Assembly: GCF_000518265.1 (NCBI RefSeq)
Contig: NZ_JADG01000011.1
Location: 1-64,000, forward strand
DNA from: Actinomadura oligospora ATCC 43269
GTDB taxonomy: Bacteria; Actinomycetota; Actinomycetes; Streptosporangiales; Streptosporangiaceae
Direction of reading: 5' to 3'
Length of the DNA stretch: 64,000 nt
Shown here: positions 16,046 to 24,200 of the stretch, in pieces
How the letters are laid out: each line of letters opens with the position of its first letter
Numbering within the stretch: position 1 is the first letter of the stretch
Made by a program: the position numbers and the translations under genes
Notes under the pieces: generated by a model
Seen by the model: only the letters and a program-made list of their open reading frames with translations
What the model was told of the DNA's origin: nothing
Databases searched by the model: none

Positions 16046-17707
16046 GTGCATGCGGGGCGCGAGCTGGGTGGACGGTACCTGCTGGAGGAGCGGATCGGAC
16101 GCGGCGGCATGGGCGAGGTCTGGCGGGCGTCCGACCGGCGCCTGGACCGTCCGGTCGCGGTGAAGGTGCTGCCCGCGGCGTCCGAGGCGGGGCCGGACAT
16201 GGTCGCGCGGTTCCGGCGGGAGGCGCAGCTCGCGGCGGCGCTCCAGCATCCGGGCATCACGGTCGTCCACGACATCGACGTGGACGACGAGCTGCTCTAC
16301 CTGGTCATGGAGCTGCTGGACGGCGAGGACCTGGCGCGCTTCCTCGCCCGCCGCACCGGCGGCCTGCCCGTCGAGCAGGCGCTGGGGCACGCCGCGCAGA
16401 TCGCCGGGGCGCTCGCCGCCGCGCATGCGCGGGGCATCGTGCACCGCGACATCAAGCCCGCCAACCTCTTCCTCACCACCGGCGGCTGGATCAAGGTCTG
16501 CGACTTCGGCATCGCCCGGTTCATGCAGTCGGCGACCGGCCTGACCGGCAGCGCCGTCGTCGGATCCCCGGTGTTCATGGCGCCCGAGCAGATCTCCACC
16601 GGCGAGATCGACGGACGCACCGACCTGTACGCGCTCGGCTGCCTGCTCCACCAGATGCTCTGCGGGCAGCCGCCGTTCCCGACCGACAAGGGCATCCCTG
16701 CTCTGATCAACGCGCACCTGAGCGTCGAGCCGTCCGGGCCGCGCGCAGTGAACCCTGGGGTTCCCGAAGACGTGGACGCGCTCGTCCTGGAGCTCCTGGC
16801 GAAGGACCCGGCCGACCGTCCTGCCGACGCGGACACCGTCGCGCAGCGCCTCGAAGCCCTCCTCAAGAACGACGCGCCCGCCACTCCCCCGGCCGCATCA
16901 GCCCCGACCGCTTCGGATTCGCCGTCCGCCTCCGCAGCTCTCGTTCCGCCTGCCGGGCCCGTGCCGCCGGGGGCTCCGGTTCCGCCGCACGCGGCCGTGC
17001 CCGGGAACGTCCCGCTGGAGCAGGAGTTCCAGGTGGCGAACGAGCATCTGGAGCAGCGGCGGGCCGAGCTGGCGCTGGCGCTGGCCGACCACGTCGTCCG
17101 GGAGCGCGAGCGGCTCCTCGGGGCCGAGCATCCGGCGTCGCTCGCGGCGCGGCACCTGCTCGGCCGGACGCTCTACGAACTCGACCGGGAGCCGGAGGCG
17201 CTGCCCCTGCTGACGTCCGCCGCCCAGGGACGGACGCGCGTCCTCGGGCAGCGGCACCCGGACACGCTCGCGAGCTGGCACCTGGTCGCGACCTCGCTCT
17301 TCATGCTCGGACGGCACGCCGAGGCGCTGCCGGTCGCGGCGGGCGTCCTCGCCGACCGGGAGGCGGCGCTCGGCCCGCAAAACCCGGCCACGCTGGAGAC
17401 CCGCGGCACCCTCGCGTGGACGCTGCACATGCTCGACCGGAACCAGGAGGCGATGGCGCAGGCGCAGGTGCTGCTCCCGGCGCGGGTCGCGACGCTCGGC
17501 GAGCACCACGAGGACACCCTCGAGACGCGGCAGCTCATCGGCTGGATCCTGCTGAACCTCGGGCAGACCGCCGACGCGGAGGCGCAGGCGCTGTACGTCC
17601 ACCAGGTCGCGGCGCACACGCTCGGGCCGCAGGCGGAGCCGACCCTCCAGGCGGCGGAGCTGCTCGCCGCCGTCCGCTCCCGCCCGCGCCGCCGCCGCCG
17701 TCCGTGA
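16046..17707 (+). CDS. Ser/Thr protein kinase with C-terminal TPR repeats
   Basis: About 553 residues. The kinase domain covers about 10-275: GRGGMGEV P-loop (18-25), VAVKVL with Lys40, HRDIKPAN, DFG and APE all intact. A Pro/Ala linker (about 280-330) leads to TPR units of the TPR_10/12 type (repeated LG..HP.TL pattern) to the end. No transmembrane helix is seen, so it is cytosolic, unlike PknB. GTG 16046 lies seven bases after GGAGG; an ATG at 16040 directly abuts the same site and is the alternative. The Arg-rich C-terminus is duplicated past the stop. Confidence 0.88.
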   Translation: MHAGRELGGRYLLEERIGRGGMGEVWRASDRRLDRPVAVKVLPAASEAGPDMVARFRREAQLAAALQHPGITVVHDIDVDDELLYLVMELLDGEDLARFLARRTGGLPVEQALGHAAQIAGALAAAHARGIVHRDIKPANLFLTTGGWIKVCDFGIARFMQSATGLTGSAVVGSPVFMAPEQISTGEIDGRTDLYALGCLLHQMLCGQPPFPTDKGIPALINAHLSVEPSGPRAVNPGVPEDVDALVLELLAKDPADRPADADTVAQRLEALLKNDAPATPPAASAPTASDSPSASAALVPPAGPVPPGAPVPPHAAVPGNVPLEQEFQVANEHLEQRRAELALALADHVVRERERLLGAEHPASLAARHLLGRTLYELDREPEALPLLTSAAQGRTRVLGQRHPDTLASWHLVATSLFMLGRHAEALPVAAGVLADREAALGPQNPATLETRGTLAWTLHMLDRNQEAMAQAQVLLPARVATLGEHHEDTLETRQLIGWILLNLGQTADAEAQALYVHQVAAHTLGPQAEPTLQAAELLAAVRSRPRRRRRP

Positions 17708-17738
17708 TGGCCGTCCGCTCCCGCCCGCGCCGCCGCCG
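17669..17738 (+). repeat. Tandem duplication spanning a kinase stop codon
   Basis: A 29-base GC-rich segment at 17669-17697 recurs exactly at 17710-17738 (period 41). The first copy encodes the final AVRSRPRRRR of the kinase; the second sits after the stop and would encode the same Arg-rich tail again from an ATG at 17708. Confidence 0.75.
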
Positions 17739-17820
17739 TCGCACGTGAGGGCCGTCCCCACCGAAGGGACAAGTCGGATTTGTAGGACTGGTGGGGGTTG
17801 AGTGGCGTTCGCTCGCCGGA

Positions 17821-17966
17821 ACTCCTACGCTTCGTAGGAGTCAGCGCCGCGCCCGGGTCGTCCCGGGGGCCGCGCCGGCGCCGCCGTGCCCTTCCCCAGG
17901 GGCGCGCCGGGAGTCCACAGGGCCCGGGACCGCGCCGCCACCCCGAGGGGGCGCGGGCCCGGGCCC
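17821..17966 (+). promoter_or_regulatory. Structured leader of the NlpC/P60 gene
   Basis: Two hairpins lie in the 300-base gap before the NlpC/P60 start. ACTCCTACG/CGTAGGAGT (17821-17841) has a three-base loop. A 17-bp stem at 17920-17936/17950-17966, with one mismatch and a 13-base loop, is extremely GC-rich and ends 55 bases before the start codon. Actinomycete cell-wall hydrolase genes often carry c-di-AMP riboswitches here, but I do not see that aptamer's conserved segments, so this may be a different attenuator. Confidence 0.45.
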
Positions 17967-18021
17967 GTCCGCAAGCCGCACCCCCCGGCCGCCCGAGCGG
18001 CGGCTCGCGAAGGGAGAGTAC

Positions 18022-19047
18022 GTGCGCTCCACCAGCACGGTCCGACGACCGGTCCCCCGACATCGGACGCTCGCCGTCCTCGGGATCACCGCCGTCGCCC
18101 TGACGTCCCCCGTGGCCGTCCCGGCCGCGCAGGCCGCCCCGGCCAGGGCCAAGCCCAAGCCGGACGTCGACAAGCTCCACGACCAGCTCGAACAGCTCTC
18201 CGAGCAGTACAACGGGCTGAAGGTCAAACTCGCCGAGACGCGCCGCGCCGCCAAGGTCGCGGACGGCATCGCCCGGCAGCAGGAACGCTCGCTGGAGGCC
18301 GTCCGGCGGGACATCGCCCGGGTCGCCGCGACCACCTACATCAACGGCGAGACCGACCCGACGCAACGGATGTTCGCCACATCCGACCCGCAGTCGCTGC
18401 TCGACCAGGCGTCCACGCTGAAGTTCTTCGCCACGCAGAACGGCACGCGCGTCTCGGCCCTCATGCAGGCCGTGCAGGGCGCGCGGCGGGCGCGGCTCCA
18501 GGCGCAGGAGCGCAAGAAGCAGGTCGAGACGCTCCGCGCGAACCTGGCGAAGAAGCGCGACGCCGCCGCCAAGCTGTACGACAAGGCCAAGGGGCAGCTG
18601 GACACCCAGACCCCGAAGACCGGCAAGAAGCCGGGGAACGCGCCGTCCGTGCCCGGGTCGGGCAAGGGCGCGCAGGCGCTGCGGTACGCGCTGGCCCAGC
18701 TCGGCGTCCCGTACTCGTGGGGCGGGGGCAACGCGTCCGGTCCGAGCTACGGCGTGGCGCAGGGCGCCAACATCAAGGGCTTCGACTGCTCCGGGCTGAC
18801 CCTGTACGCGTACGCGCGCGTCGGCATCAACCTGCCGCACTACACCGGCGCGCAGTTCAACGCGGGCACGCGCGTGACCGAGTCGCAGCTCCAGCCGGGC
18901 GACCTGGTGTTCTTCTACTCCGACCTGCACCACATGGGGATGTACGTCGGCAACGGGAAGATGGTCCACGCCCCGCAGACCGGCGACGTCGTCAAGATCA
19001 GCCCGATGGCCGGACGTCCGTTCGCCGGGGGCGTGCGGCTGTCGTGA
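18022..19047 (+). CDS. Secreted NlpC/P60 peptidoglycan endopeptidase
   Basis: 341 residues. A signal peptide (to about residue 38, AAQAAPA) precedes a long coiled coil (about 45-210) and a C-terminal NlpC/P60 domain (about 220-341). Catalytic Cys256 lies in FDCSG and the His near 304 in HHMGMYVG, with a further His in MVHAPQ. This RipA-like layout indicates cleavage of stem-peptide bonds during growth or division, with the coiled coil probably autoinhibitory or docking. The GTG at 18022 follows AGGGAGA; the frame is open upstream through the structured leader. Confidence 0.9.
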   Translation: MRSTSTVRRPVPRHRTLAVLGITAVALTSPVAVPAAQAAPARAKPKPDVDKLHDQLEQLSEQYNGLKVKLAETRRAAKVADGIARQQERSLEAVRRDIARVAATTYINGETDPTQRMFATSDPQSLLDQASTLKFFATQNGTRVSALMQAVQGARRARLQAQERKKQVETLRANLAKKRDAAAKLYDKAKGQLDTQTPKTGKKPGNAPSVPGSGKGAQALRYALAQLGVPYSWGGGNASGPSYGVAQGANIKGFDCSGLTLYAYARVGINLPHYTGAQFNAGTRVTESQLQPGDLVFFYSDLHHMGMYVGNGKMVHAPQTGDVVKISPMAGRPFAGGVRLS

Positions 19048-19118
19048 CCGTCCCGCCCGGACCGCCCGCCCCCGTCATGCGGGACAATGGCGGGGGCGGG
19101 AACGGCAAGGAGGGCCAC

Positions 19119-19541
19119 GTGGGCGATCTCGGCGGCGCGCTGGAGCGGGCGGTCATGGACGCGCTGTGGGCGGCGGACGAACCGCTGCGCGTCCGCGAAA
19201 TGCTCAACCTGCTCAACGCGACCTCCGCGCGGCGGCTCGCCTACAACACCGTCCAGACCGTGGCCGAGCGGCTGACCCGCAAGGGCCTGCTCCGCCGCGT
19301 CCCGGACGGCCAGGCGTTCCGCTACGCCCCGACGCAGAGCCGCGACGACTTCACCGTCGCGCTGATGCTGGACGCCCTCACCGACTCTCCCGACCAGGGC
19401 GCCATACTGGCCCGCCTGGTCGAGAGCGTCCCCGAGGCCGACGCGCGCCGCATGCTGGACGCCCTGAACGCCCGCGCCACCGGCCCCGAGGCCGGTCCCG
19501 AGTCCGGTTCCGGCGTCGGTTCCGACGAGGCGCGGGGCTGA
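19119..19541 (+). CDS. BlaI/MecI/CopY family transcriptional repressor
   Basis: 140 residues with the winged-helix pattern of BlaI: MDALWAADEPLRVREMLNLL, then RLAYNTVQTVAERLTRKGLL and a C-terminal dimerisation helix. GTG 19119 is set by AAGGAGG six bases upstream; ATG 19077 is a weaker alternative. The following gene encodes an M56 metalloprotease four bases downstream, the usual two-gene signalling unit in which proteolysis relieves repression. The inducing signal is unknown and no beta-lactamase gene is adjacent. Confidence 0.88.
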   Translation: MGDLGGALERAVMDALWAADEPLRVREMLNLLNATSARRLAYNTVQTVAERLTRKGLLRRVPDGQAFRYAPTQSRDDFTVALMLDALTDSPDQGAILARLVESVPEADARRMLDALNARATGPEAGPESGSGVGSDEARG

Positions 19542-19544
19542 CGG

Positions 19545-20468
19545 GTGCTGGTTCTCGGCGTCCAGCTGGTCTTCCTGGTCGGCGCCCTCGGGTGGTGCGC
19601 GGGCGCGTCCCTGGACGGGGCGTCGTTCGCGCGCCACCATCCGGCGAGCGCCGTGCTGTGCTGGACGGGCGCCGTCCTCGGCCTGTGGGCGTCCCTGTTC
19701 GGCCTGGTCCTGCTGCTGCTGTTCTGGCCGGGCGCCGCCGGGCACGGCTTCGCCGAGATGCTGTCGACCTGCCTCACCCCGCACAGCCACCCCGGCCTGC
19801 TGTGGGGCGGGCTCGGCAGCTGCGCGATCGCCGTGCTGTGCTCGGTCCGGCTGTCGCGCGGCGTTCCGCGCGCCTGGCGGACGGTCCGGAGCCGCCGCAG
19901 GCACCGCAGCATGCTGCGCCTCGTCGCCCGCGCGGACGACCGGCACCCCGACGTCCTGCTCCTCGACCATCCCCTGCCGGTCGCCTACTGCCTGCCCGCG
20001 GGCGCCCGATCCATCGTGATCAGCAGCGGGGCGCGCACCCGGCTGGCGCCCGCCGAGCTGGCCGCCGTCCTCGCGCACGAGCGTGCCCACCTGCGGCAAC
20101 GCCACCACGCCCTGCTGATGCTGCTGGACCTCAGCCATGCCGCGCTGCCGTGGCTGCCGACCTTCCGGCGGGCCATGACGGCCGTCCCGCTGCTGCTGGA
20201 GATGGCCGCCGACGACGCGGCCGTCCGGCGGCACGGCCCGGAGACCGTCCGGTCCGCGCTGGAGAACCTGGCCGTGCTGCCCGGCCCGTCCGGGACCCTC
20301 GCCGCCGCCGGGGACCGTCCCCTCACCCGCCGCCTGGACCGCCTGGACGCCGCCGCGGACACGCGTTCGATCACCCGTCCGCTGGCCCGGATCGCCGCCG
20401 TCGTGTCCGTCGCCGCGCCCCTCACCACCGTCGCGCTGACCATCGCGTCCATCCCTCCCACCTGCTGA
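19545..20468 (+). CDS. M56/M48-type membrane metallopeptidase (BlaR1-like)
   Basis: 307 residues: three N-terminal transmembrane helices (about 5-30, 38-65, 90-110), a cytosolic zinc-protease domain with HERAH (His178, His182) and the downstream EMAADDAA ligand, and a final helix near 285-303. It lacks a penicillin-sensor domain, as is usual for actinomycete M56 proteins paired with BlaI. It starts with GTG directly after the repressor stop and so is cotranslated with it. Confidence 0.85.
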   Translation: MLVLGVQLVFLVGALGWCAGASLDGASFARHHPASAVLCWTGAVLGLWASLFGLVLLLLFWPGAAGHGFAEMLSTCLTPHSHPGLLWGGLGSCAIAVLCSVRLSRGVPRAWRTVRSRRRHRSMLRLVARADDRHPDVLLLDHPLPVAYCLPAGARSIVISSGARTRLAPAELAAVLAHERAHLRQRHHALLMLLDLSHAALPWLPTFRRAMTAVPLLLEMAADDAAVRRHGPETVRSALENLAVLPGPSGTLAAAGDRPLTRRLDRLDAAADTRSITRPLARIAAVVSVAAPLTTVALTIASIPPTC

Positions 20469-20508
20469 CGCGGGCGGACGGACCGCCTGTTACTGGTATC
20501 TTCCGAGG

Positions 20509-20832
20509 GTGTCCGACCAGGCCAAGTTCGAAGTCCAGATGCTCCACGACCGTGTCATGATCAGGGTCGAGAAGGAGAGCGGGGAGCGCCGCAGCACCGG
20601 CGGCATCGTCATCCCCGCCACCGTGGAGCAGTCCAACCGGCTCAGCTGGGGCGAGGTCTGCGGCGTCGGCCACCACGTCCGCACCGTCAAGGTCGGCGAC
20701 CGCGTCCTGTTCCACCCCGAGGACCAGTACGTCGTCGAGATCCAGGGCGAGGACTACCTCGTCATGCGCGAGCGCGACCTGCACGCCATCGCCAGCGAGC
20801 GCCCCGAGCACGGCACCGGCCTCTACCTCTGA
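20509..20832 (+). CDS. GroES-like co-chaperone (Cpn10 family)
   Basis: A 107-residue Cpn10-fold protein: LHDRVMIRVEKESGERRSTG with a mobile-loop-like GGIVIP, then VGDRVLFHPED and a YLVMRERDL end. It is not beside a groEL gene and is divergent from canonical GroES, so it is probably an accessory paralogue. TATCTT ends six bases before the GTG, suggesting a leaderless mRNA. Confidence 0.82.
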   Translation: MSDQAKFEVQMLHDRVMIRVEKESGERRSTGGIVIPATVEQSNRLSWGEVCGVGHHVRTVKVGDRVLFHPEDQYVVEIQGEDYLVMRERDLHAIASERPEHGTGLYL

Positions 20833-20855
20833 TCCCGAGAAGGATCGCGGCGACG

Positions 20856-20928
20856 CCGGGCCGGAGGCCGAAGGCACGCCGAGGACCGCTGAGGACCTGC
20901 TGAGGGCACGCCGAGGCTTCCGGCCCGG
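20856..20928. terminator. Large stem with repeated loop between convergent genes
   Basis: CCGGGCCGGAGGCC (20856-20869) pairs with GGCTTCCGGCCCGG (20915-20928) with one mismatch. The loop holds two copies of GGCACGCCGAGG. It separates the GroES-like gene from the convergent small secreted protein and probably acts as a bidirectional terminator. Confidence 0.45.
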
Positions 20929-20940
20929 TCCCGCCGGGGG

Positions 20941-21165
20941 TCAGTGTCCGATGATCCTCTGGCCGTTGTACTTTCCGCCGATGCACCAGGCCAGCGGGAG
21001 CGGGTCGTCCCCCATGATCACGCCACCGCCGTCGACGCACCGCTGGCCGGTGACGTCGGACGGGGCGGCGACGCCCTGAGCGGCGTTTGCGGCAGGGACG
21101 GTGAGGGTGAGTGCGGCGACGGCGAGCGCCGCGACCAGTGACGGGCGGGCGATGGATCGGTGCAT
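20941..21165 (-). CDS. Small secreted protein of unknown function
   Basis: 74 residues: a signal peptide (MHRSIARPS, Ala/Leu core, ANAAQ cleavage zone near 30) and a mature domain of about 44 residues with two cysteines (QRCVDGG and AWCIGG) that probably form one disulfide. Similar small secreted proteins are common in actinomycetes, without assigned function. The ATG at 21165 is chosen because the signal peptide begins there. Confidence 0.65.
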   Translation of the reverse strand: MHRSIARPSLVAALAVAALTLTVPAANAAQGVAAPSDVTGQRCVDGGGVIMGDDPLPLAWCIGGKYNGQRIIGH

Positions 21166-21320
21166 GGACGGCCCCTCTCGAGAGCTGGCAACAGTGGGCA
21201 CTTATAGTCTCAGATCAACTACTCACCGTGTCGGTGGGCCTGGCCGGGGTTTCGTCAGAGGGACCCGTTAGATTCGGCCGGCCGGCGTCGATACGACCGG
21301 CGCGACTCTTTGGAGATCTC

Positions 21321-21893
21321 ATGCGCACCCTGATCAGCACCGCTTTCATCTCACTCGACGGCGTGGTGGACTCGCCCGGCGGCGAGGAGGGCTACCGCAA
21401 CTCCGGCTGGACGTTCAAGGGCGTCGACTTCGTCCCGGAGGCGTTCGAGATCAAGGGGCGGGAGCAGGAGGAGGCGGCCGCGATGATGATGGGACGCACC
21501 AGCTATGAGGCGTTCAGCAAGGTCTGGCCGGGGATGGCCGAGTTCGCCCGGTACAAGACCCTGCCGAAGTACGTCGTGTCCACCACCATGACCGAGGACG
21601 ACCTGGTCGACGACTGGGGCGACACCACGATCCTGCGCTCGCTCGAGGAGGTCGCCGAGCTCAAGCGGACCGAGGGCGGCCCGATCATCGTCCACGGCAG
21701 CGCCTCGCTCAACCGCGACCTGTCGGACGCCCACCTCATCGACCGCTACCACCTGCTGGTCTTCCCGGTGCTGCTCGGCGCGGGCAAGCGCCTGTTCAGC
21801 ACCACCGACAAGGACGCCCAGCACCTGAAGCTGGTCGAGCACGAGGCCTACTCCAACGGCCTGCAGAAGAACGTCTTCGACGTCGTCCACTAG
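21321..21893 (+). CDS. Dihydrofolate reductase family protein (RibD C-terminal-like)
   Basis: 190 residues with the DHFR/RibD reductase pattern: STAFISLDGVVDSPGG, MMMGRTSYE, the NADPH-loop GGPIIVHGSASL and FPVLLGAGKRLF. Such stand-alone proteins are NADPH-dependent reductases of unknown substrate. TGGAGA lies nine bases before the ATG. No neighbouring gene clarifies the pathway. Confidence 0.85.
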   Translation: MRTLISTAFISLDGVVDSPGGEEGYRNSGWTFKGVDFVPEAFEIKGREQEEAAAMMMGRTSYEAFSKVWPGMAEFARYKTLPKYVVSTTMTEDDLVDDWGDTTILRSLEEVAELKRTEGGPIIVHGSASLNRDLSDAHLIDRYHLLVFPVLLGAGKRLFSTTDKDAQHLKLVEHEAYSNGLQKNVFDVVH

Positions 21894-21977
21894 CCCCGAG
21901 GCCGACCCCGCCGAGGATCGTCGCCGTCCGGTGGGGCGGTAACGGTCATGCGCGGGCGTGATCTCGCCTGGCCGGGG

Positions 21978-22110
21978 GCGTGGCGGACAGGCGCGGGCAT
22001 GGTCGCCTGGGGGCGTGGCAGACAGGCGGCGGCATGGCGGACAGGCGGGGCATGGTCACCTACAGGCGTGGTCGTCTGAGGGCGTGGTCACCTTGGAGCG
22101 TGGTCGTCGG
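21978..22110. repeat. Degenerate short repeats in an intergenic region
   Basis: Three near-copies of GTGGCGGACAGGCG are followed by four near-copies of GCGTGGTCRYC. They fill most of the 253-base gap between the reductase and the convergent DUF2252 gene. No gene or clear terminator is visible here. Confidence 0.5.
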
Positions 22111-22146
22111 GCCAGGCGTGTGGGCGGTCGGGCGGGGGAGTGGTGG

Positions 22147-23466
22147 TCAGGTTGGGCGGACGGCGGCCTTGAAGGCGGCGTGGTCGCGGTCGTTCTGGTC
22201 GGCGTAGGCCATCGCGAAGTCGGCGACGGCCTGGTCGAAGGCGTCCGAGCGTCCGAGATACCCGGCGATCCGGATGCGGGGGCCGGTGTTGGCGTGGGCG
22301 ACGGCCAGGGTGCCGCCGCACAGGCGGGCGTAGAGGCCGAGGCCGTACTCGTTCATGTCGGTGATGTCGACGGAGCCCTTCATGTCACGCAGCTGCCGCC
22401 AGTAGTAGTCGTGCGGGCCGTCCGCCGACCAGCCGAGGAAGACGTCGCTGACCGACTGGAGCAGTCGCTGCCCGGCCACGACCCGCCGTCCCTGGTTCCG
22501 GTACGCGCTCGGCGACAGGTACGGCTCCAGGACGGACCGTCCCGCCTCCTTGAGCTGCAGGACGAGCGGGTCCCGGGCGTCCCGTCCCTGGAGGACGACG
22601 ACGAAGCAGCGCGTCCCGACGCTGCCGACCCCGACGACCTTGCGGGCCGCGTCCATGTACCGGTACTCGCGGAGCAGGAAGCCGGCGTCGTCGCGTAGGG
22701 AACGCGCGTACTCGTCCAGGCTGCGGTCCACGATGTCCGCGGCCTCGAACGCGCCGGTGTGCTCCAGCAGCGGCGGCTGGTCGACGATCCGCAGCGCGTC
22801 GCCGTCCCGCCGGGTGAGCTTCTCGACGGCCTGGAGGTTGTCGCGTCCCCGGGTGTGGTCGATCAGCTTGCGCGCCCGCCTGCGCGCGCCCTTCCGGGTG
22901 ATCCGCGCGTAGACGTCCTCCGCCGTGGTCATCGTGTAGTAGACGTCCAGGTTCGTCCGTCCGGCGAGGTCGAGCATCCGCTCCCGGTAGGACGTCGCGG
23001 CCCGGCGGGCCACGTCGCGCGCGACGCCGTCGCCGAAGCCCTGGTCGCGCGCCGCCACCGCGAAGCTCGCCACGAGCCGCTTGACGTCCCACTCCCACGG
23101 ACCCGGGAGCGTCTCGTCGAAGTCGTTCACGTCGAAGACCAGGATGCGTTCGGGTGAGGCGTAGAAGCCGAAGTTCATCAGGTGCGCGTCCCCGCACGCC
23201 TGGACGGTCAGCCCCGTCGACGGCGTCGTCGCCAGGTCCCCCGCCATGACGGCCGCCGCGCCCCGCAGGAACGGGAACGGGCCGGCCGCCATGCGCTCGT
23301 GCCGGATCGGCACCAGATCGCGCAGCCTGCTCTCGTCCTGCGCGAAGATCACCGCCGTCGGGTCGCGGCGGTGCGCGAGCGGCTCCCACTCGGCGTGCGC
23401 GCTCCTCTTGACGCGCTTGCGCAGCGCTTTGCCCGCCTTGTACTCCTCACGCGGCGAACCGGCCAT
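22147..23466 (-). CDS. DUF2252 family protein
   Basis: A 439-residue cytosolic protein of the DUF2252 family, recognised from RMAAGPFPFLRGAA, CGDAHLMNFGFYASPER and FDVNDFDETLPGPWEWDVKRL, motifs recalling aminoglycoside-phosphotransferase/kinase-like folds. Its function is not established. The ATG at 23466 begins the conserved region. It is transcribed toward the repeat region and away from the gas vesicle genes' end. Confidence 0.85.
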   Translation of the reverse strand: MAGSPREEYKAGKALRKRVKRSAHAEWEPLAHRRDPTAVIFAQDESRLRDLVPIRHERMAAGPFPFLRGAAAVMAGDLATTPSTGLTVQACGDAHLMNFGFYASPERILVFDVNDFDETLPGPWEWDVKRLVASFAVAARDQGFGDGVARDVARRAATSYRERMLDLAGRTNLDVYYTMTTAEDVYARITRKGARRRARKLIDHTRGRDNLQAVEKLTRRDGDALRIVDQPPLLEHTGAFEAADIVDRSLDEYARSLRDDAGFLLREYRYMDAARKVVGVGSVGTRCFVVVLQGRDARDPLVLQLKEAGRSVLEPYLSPSAYRNQGRRVVAGQRLLQSVSDVFLGWSADGPHDYYWRQLRDMKGSVDITDMNEYGLGLYARLCGGTLAVAHANTGPRIRIAGYLGRSDAFDQAVADFAMAYADQNDRDHAAFKAAVRPT

Positions 23467-23601
23467 GTCCTGAATGTTCCAAACATCTCCGCCGCGAACC
23501 GCAGGCGGCGGCCAAACCGTCACCAAGAGTCGGTTCGGAGGTGGAGCGGCAGGGCCGCCTCGGCATGGGCGGCGGGGCCGGTTCGGTGTGGGGCGGCGGG
23601 G

Positions 23602-23991
23602 TTAGTTCGGGCCGGAGCGGTCGGGGGCGGGGAGGAGGGGGCCTAGGGGGCCCAGGTCCAGGTTGAGGTCCTCGGGGGTGAGGTCGAAGTGGTCGCGCAG
23701 GTGGGCCATGGCCTCTTCGAGGCGCATCAGCGCCAGGCCCAGGCTCTCGGTCTGCTCGTCCGTGAGCGTGCCGTCCTCGACCCGGCGCAGCGCCTGGCGC
23801 TCCATCAGCTGGCGGATCAGCTCGACCAGCGTCAGGACGAGCTTGACCAGGTCGCGTTCGACGGTCTCGGGGTCGGTGTGCAGGCGTCGCGCCGTCCGGC
23901 TCGGGGCGCGGGCGGCGCGCTCGGGAGCGCGTCCGGGGGTGCTCGCGGGGATGCTCGCGGTGCGCGCCGGGACGCGGGAGGGCGTGGTCAT
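23602..23991 (-). CDS. gvpK: Gas vesicle protein GvpK
   Basis: 129 residues. A basic, Ala/Pro-rich N-terminus of about 38 residues precedes the conserved GvpK domain (DPETVERDLVKLVLTLVELI, RQLMERQALRRVEDGTLTDE, LGLALMRLEEAM). It is a minor assembly factor or shell-associated protein. Its ATG overlaps the stop of the preceding small GvpA-family gene (ATGA), so it is the translationally coupled last gene of the operon. Confidence 0.88.
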   Translation of the reverse strand: MTTPSRVPARTASIPASTPGRAPERAARAPSRTARRLHTDPETVERDLVKLVLTLVELIRQLMERQALRRVEDGTLTDEQTESLGLALMRLEEAMAHLRDHFDLTPEDLNLDLGPLGPLLPAPDRSGPN

Positions 23992-24200
23992 GGCCTCGGC
24001 TCCTCGGGGTCGGCGAGCTGCTCGTACACGGTCGTGATCACGGCCCGCAGGTCGACGCGGACGAGGTCGGTCCCGGCGATGGAGATGACCAGGTCGCCGG
24101 TGAGGACGACGCCTCCGGCCAGGAGGCGGTCGAGCAGGTCGACCAGCGCCAGCCGCTCGGCGGGGACGGCCGGGTCGCCGGTGTCCAGGACGGCGGTCAA
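23988..24200 (-). CDS. gvpS: GvpA-family gas vesicle protein (GvpS type)
   Basis: 70 residues with the GvpA/J/S core: LALVDLLDRLLAGGVVLTGD, LVISIAGTDLVRVDLRAVIT, ending in VYEQLA. The core fits in a compact 70 residues. It starts with TTG at 24200, whose bases overlap the TGA of the upstream gvpL (TTGA), so translation probably depends on termination of gvpL. Assignment as S rather than a second J rests on its place between L and K. Confidence 0.8.
   Translation of the reverse strand: MTAVLDTGDPAVPAERLALVDLLDRLLAGGVVLTGDLVISIAGTDLVRVDLRAVITTVYEQLADPEEPRP

Noticed and set aside
17742..18021. c-di-AMP (ydaO-type) riboswitch upstream of NlpC/P60
   Set aside because: I looked for the conserved GGGGTGAA-like and GGGA segments of actinomycete examples and did not find them; only generic hairpins are supported.
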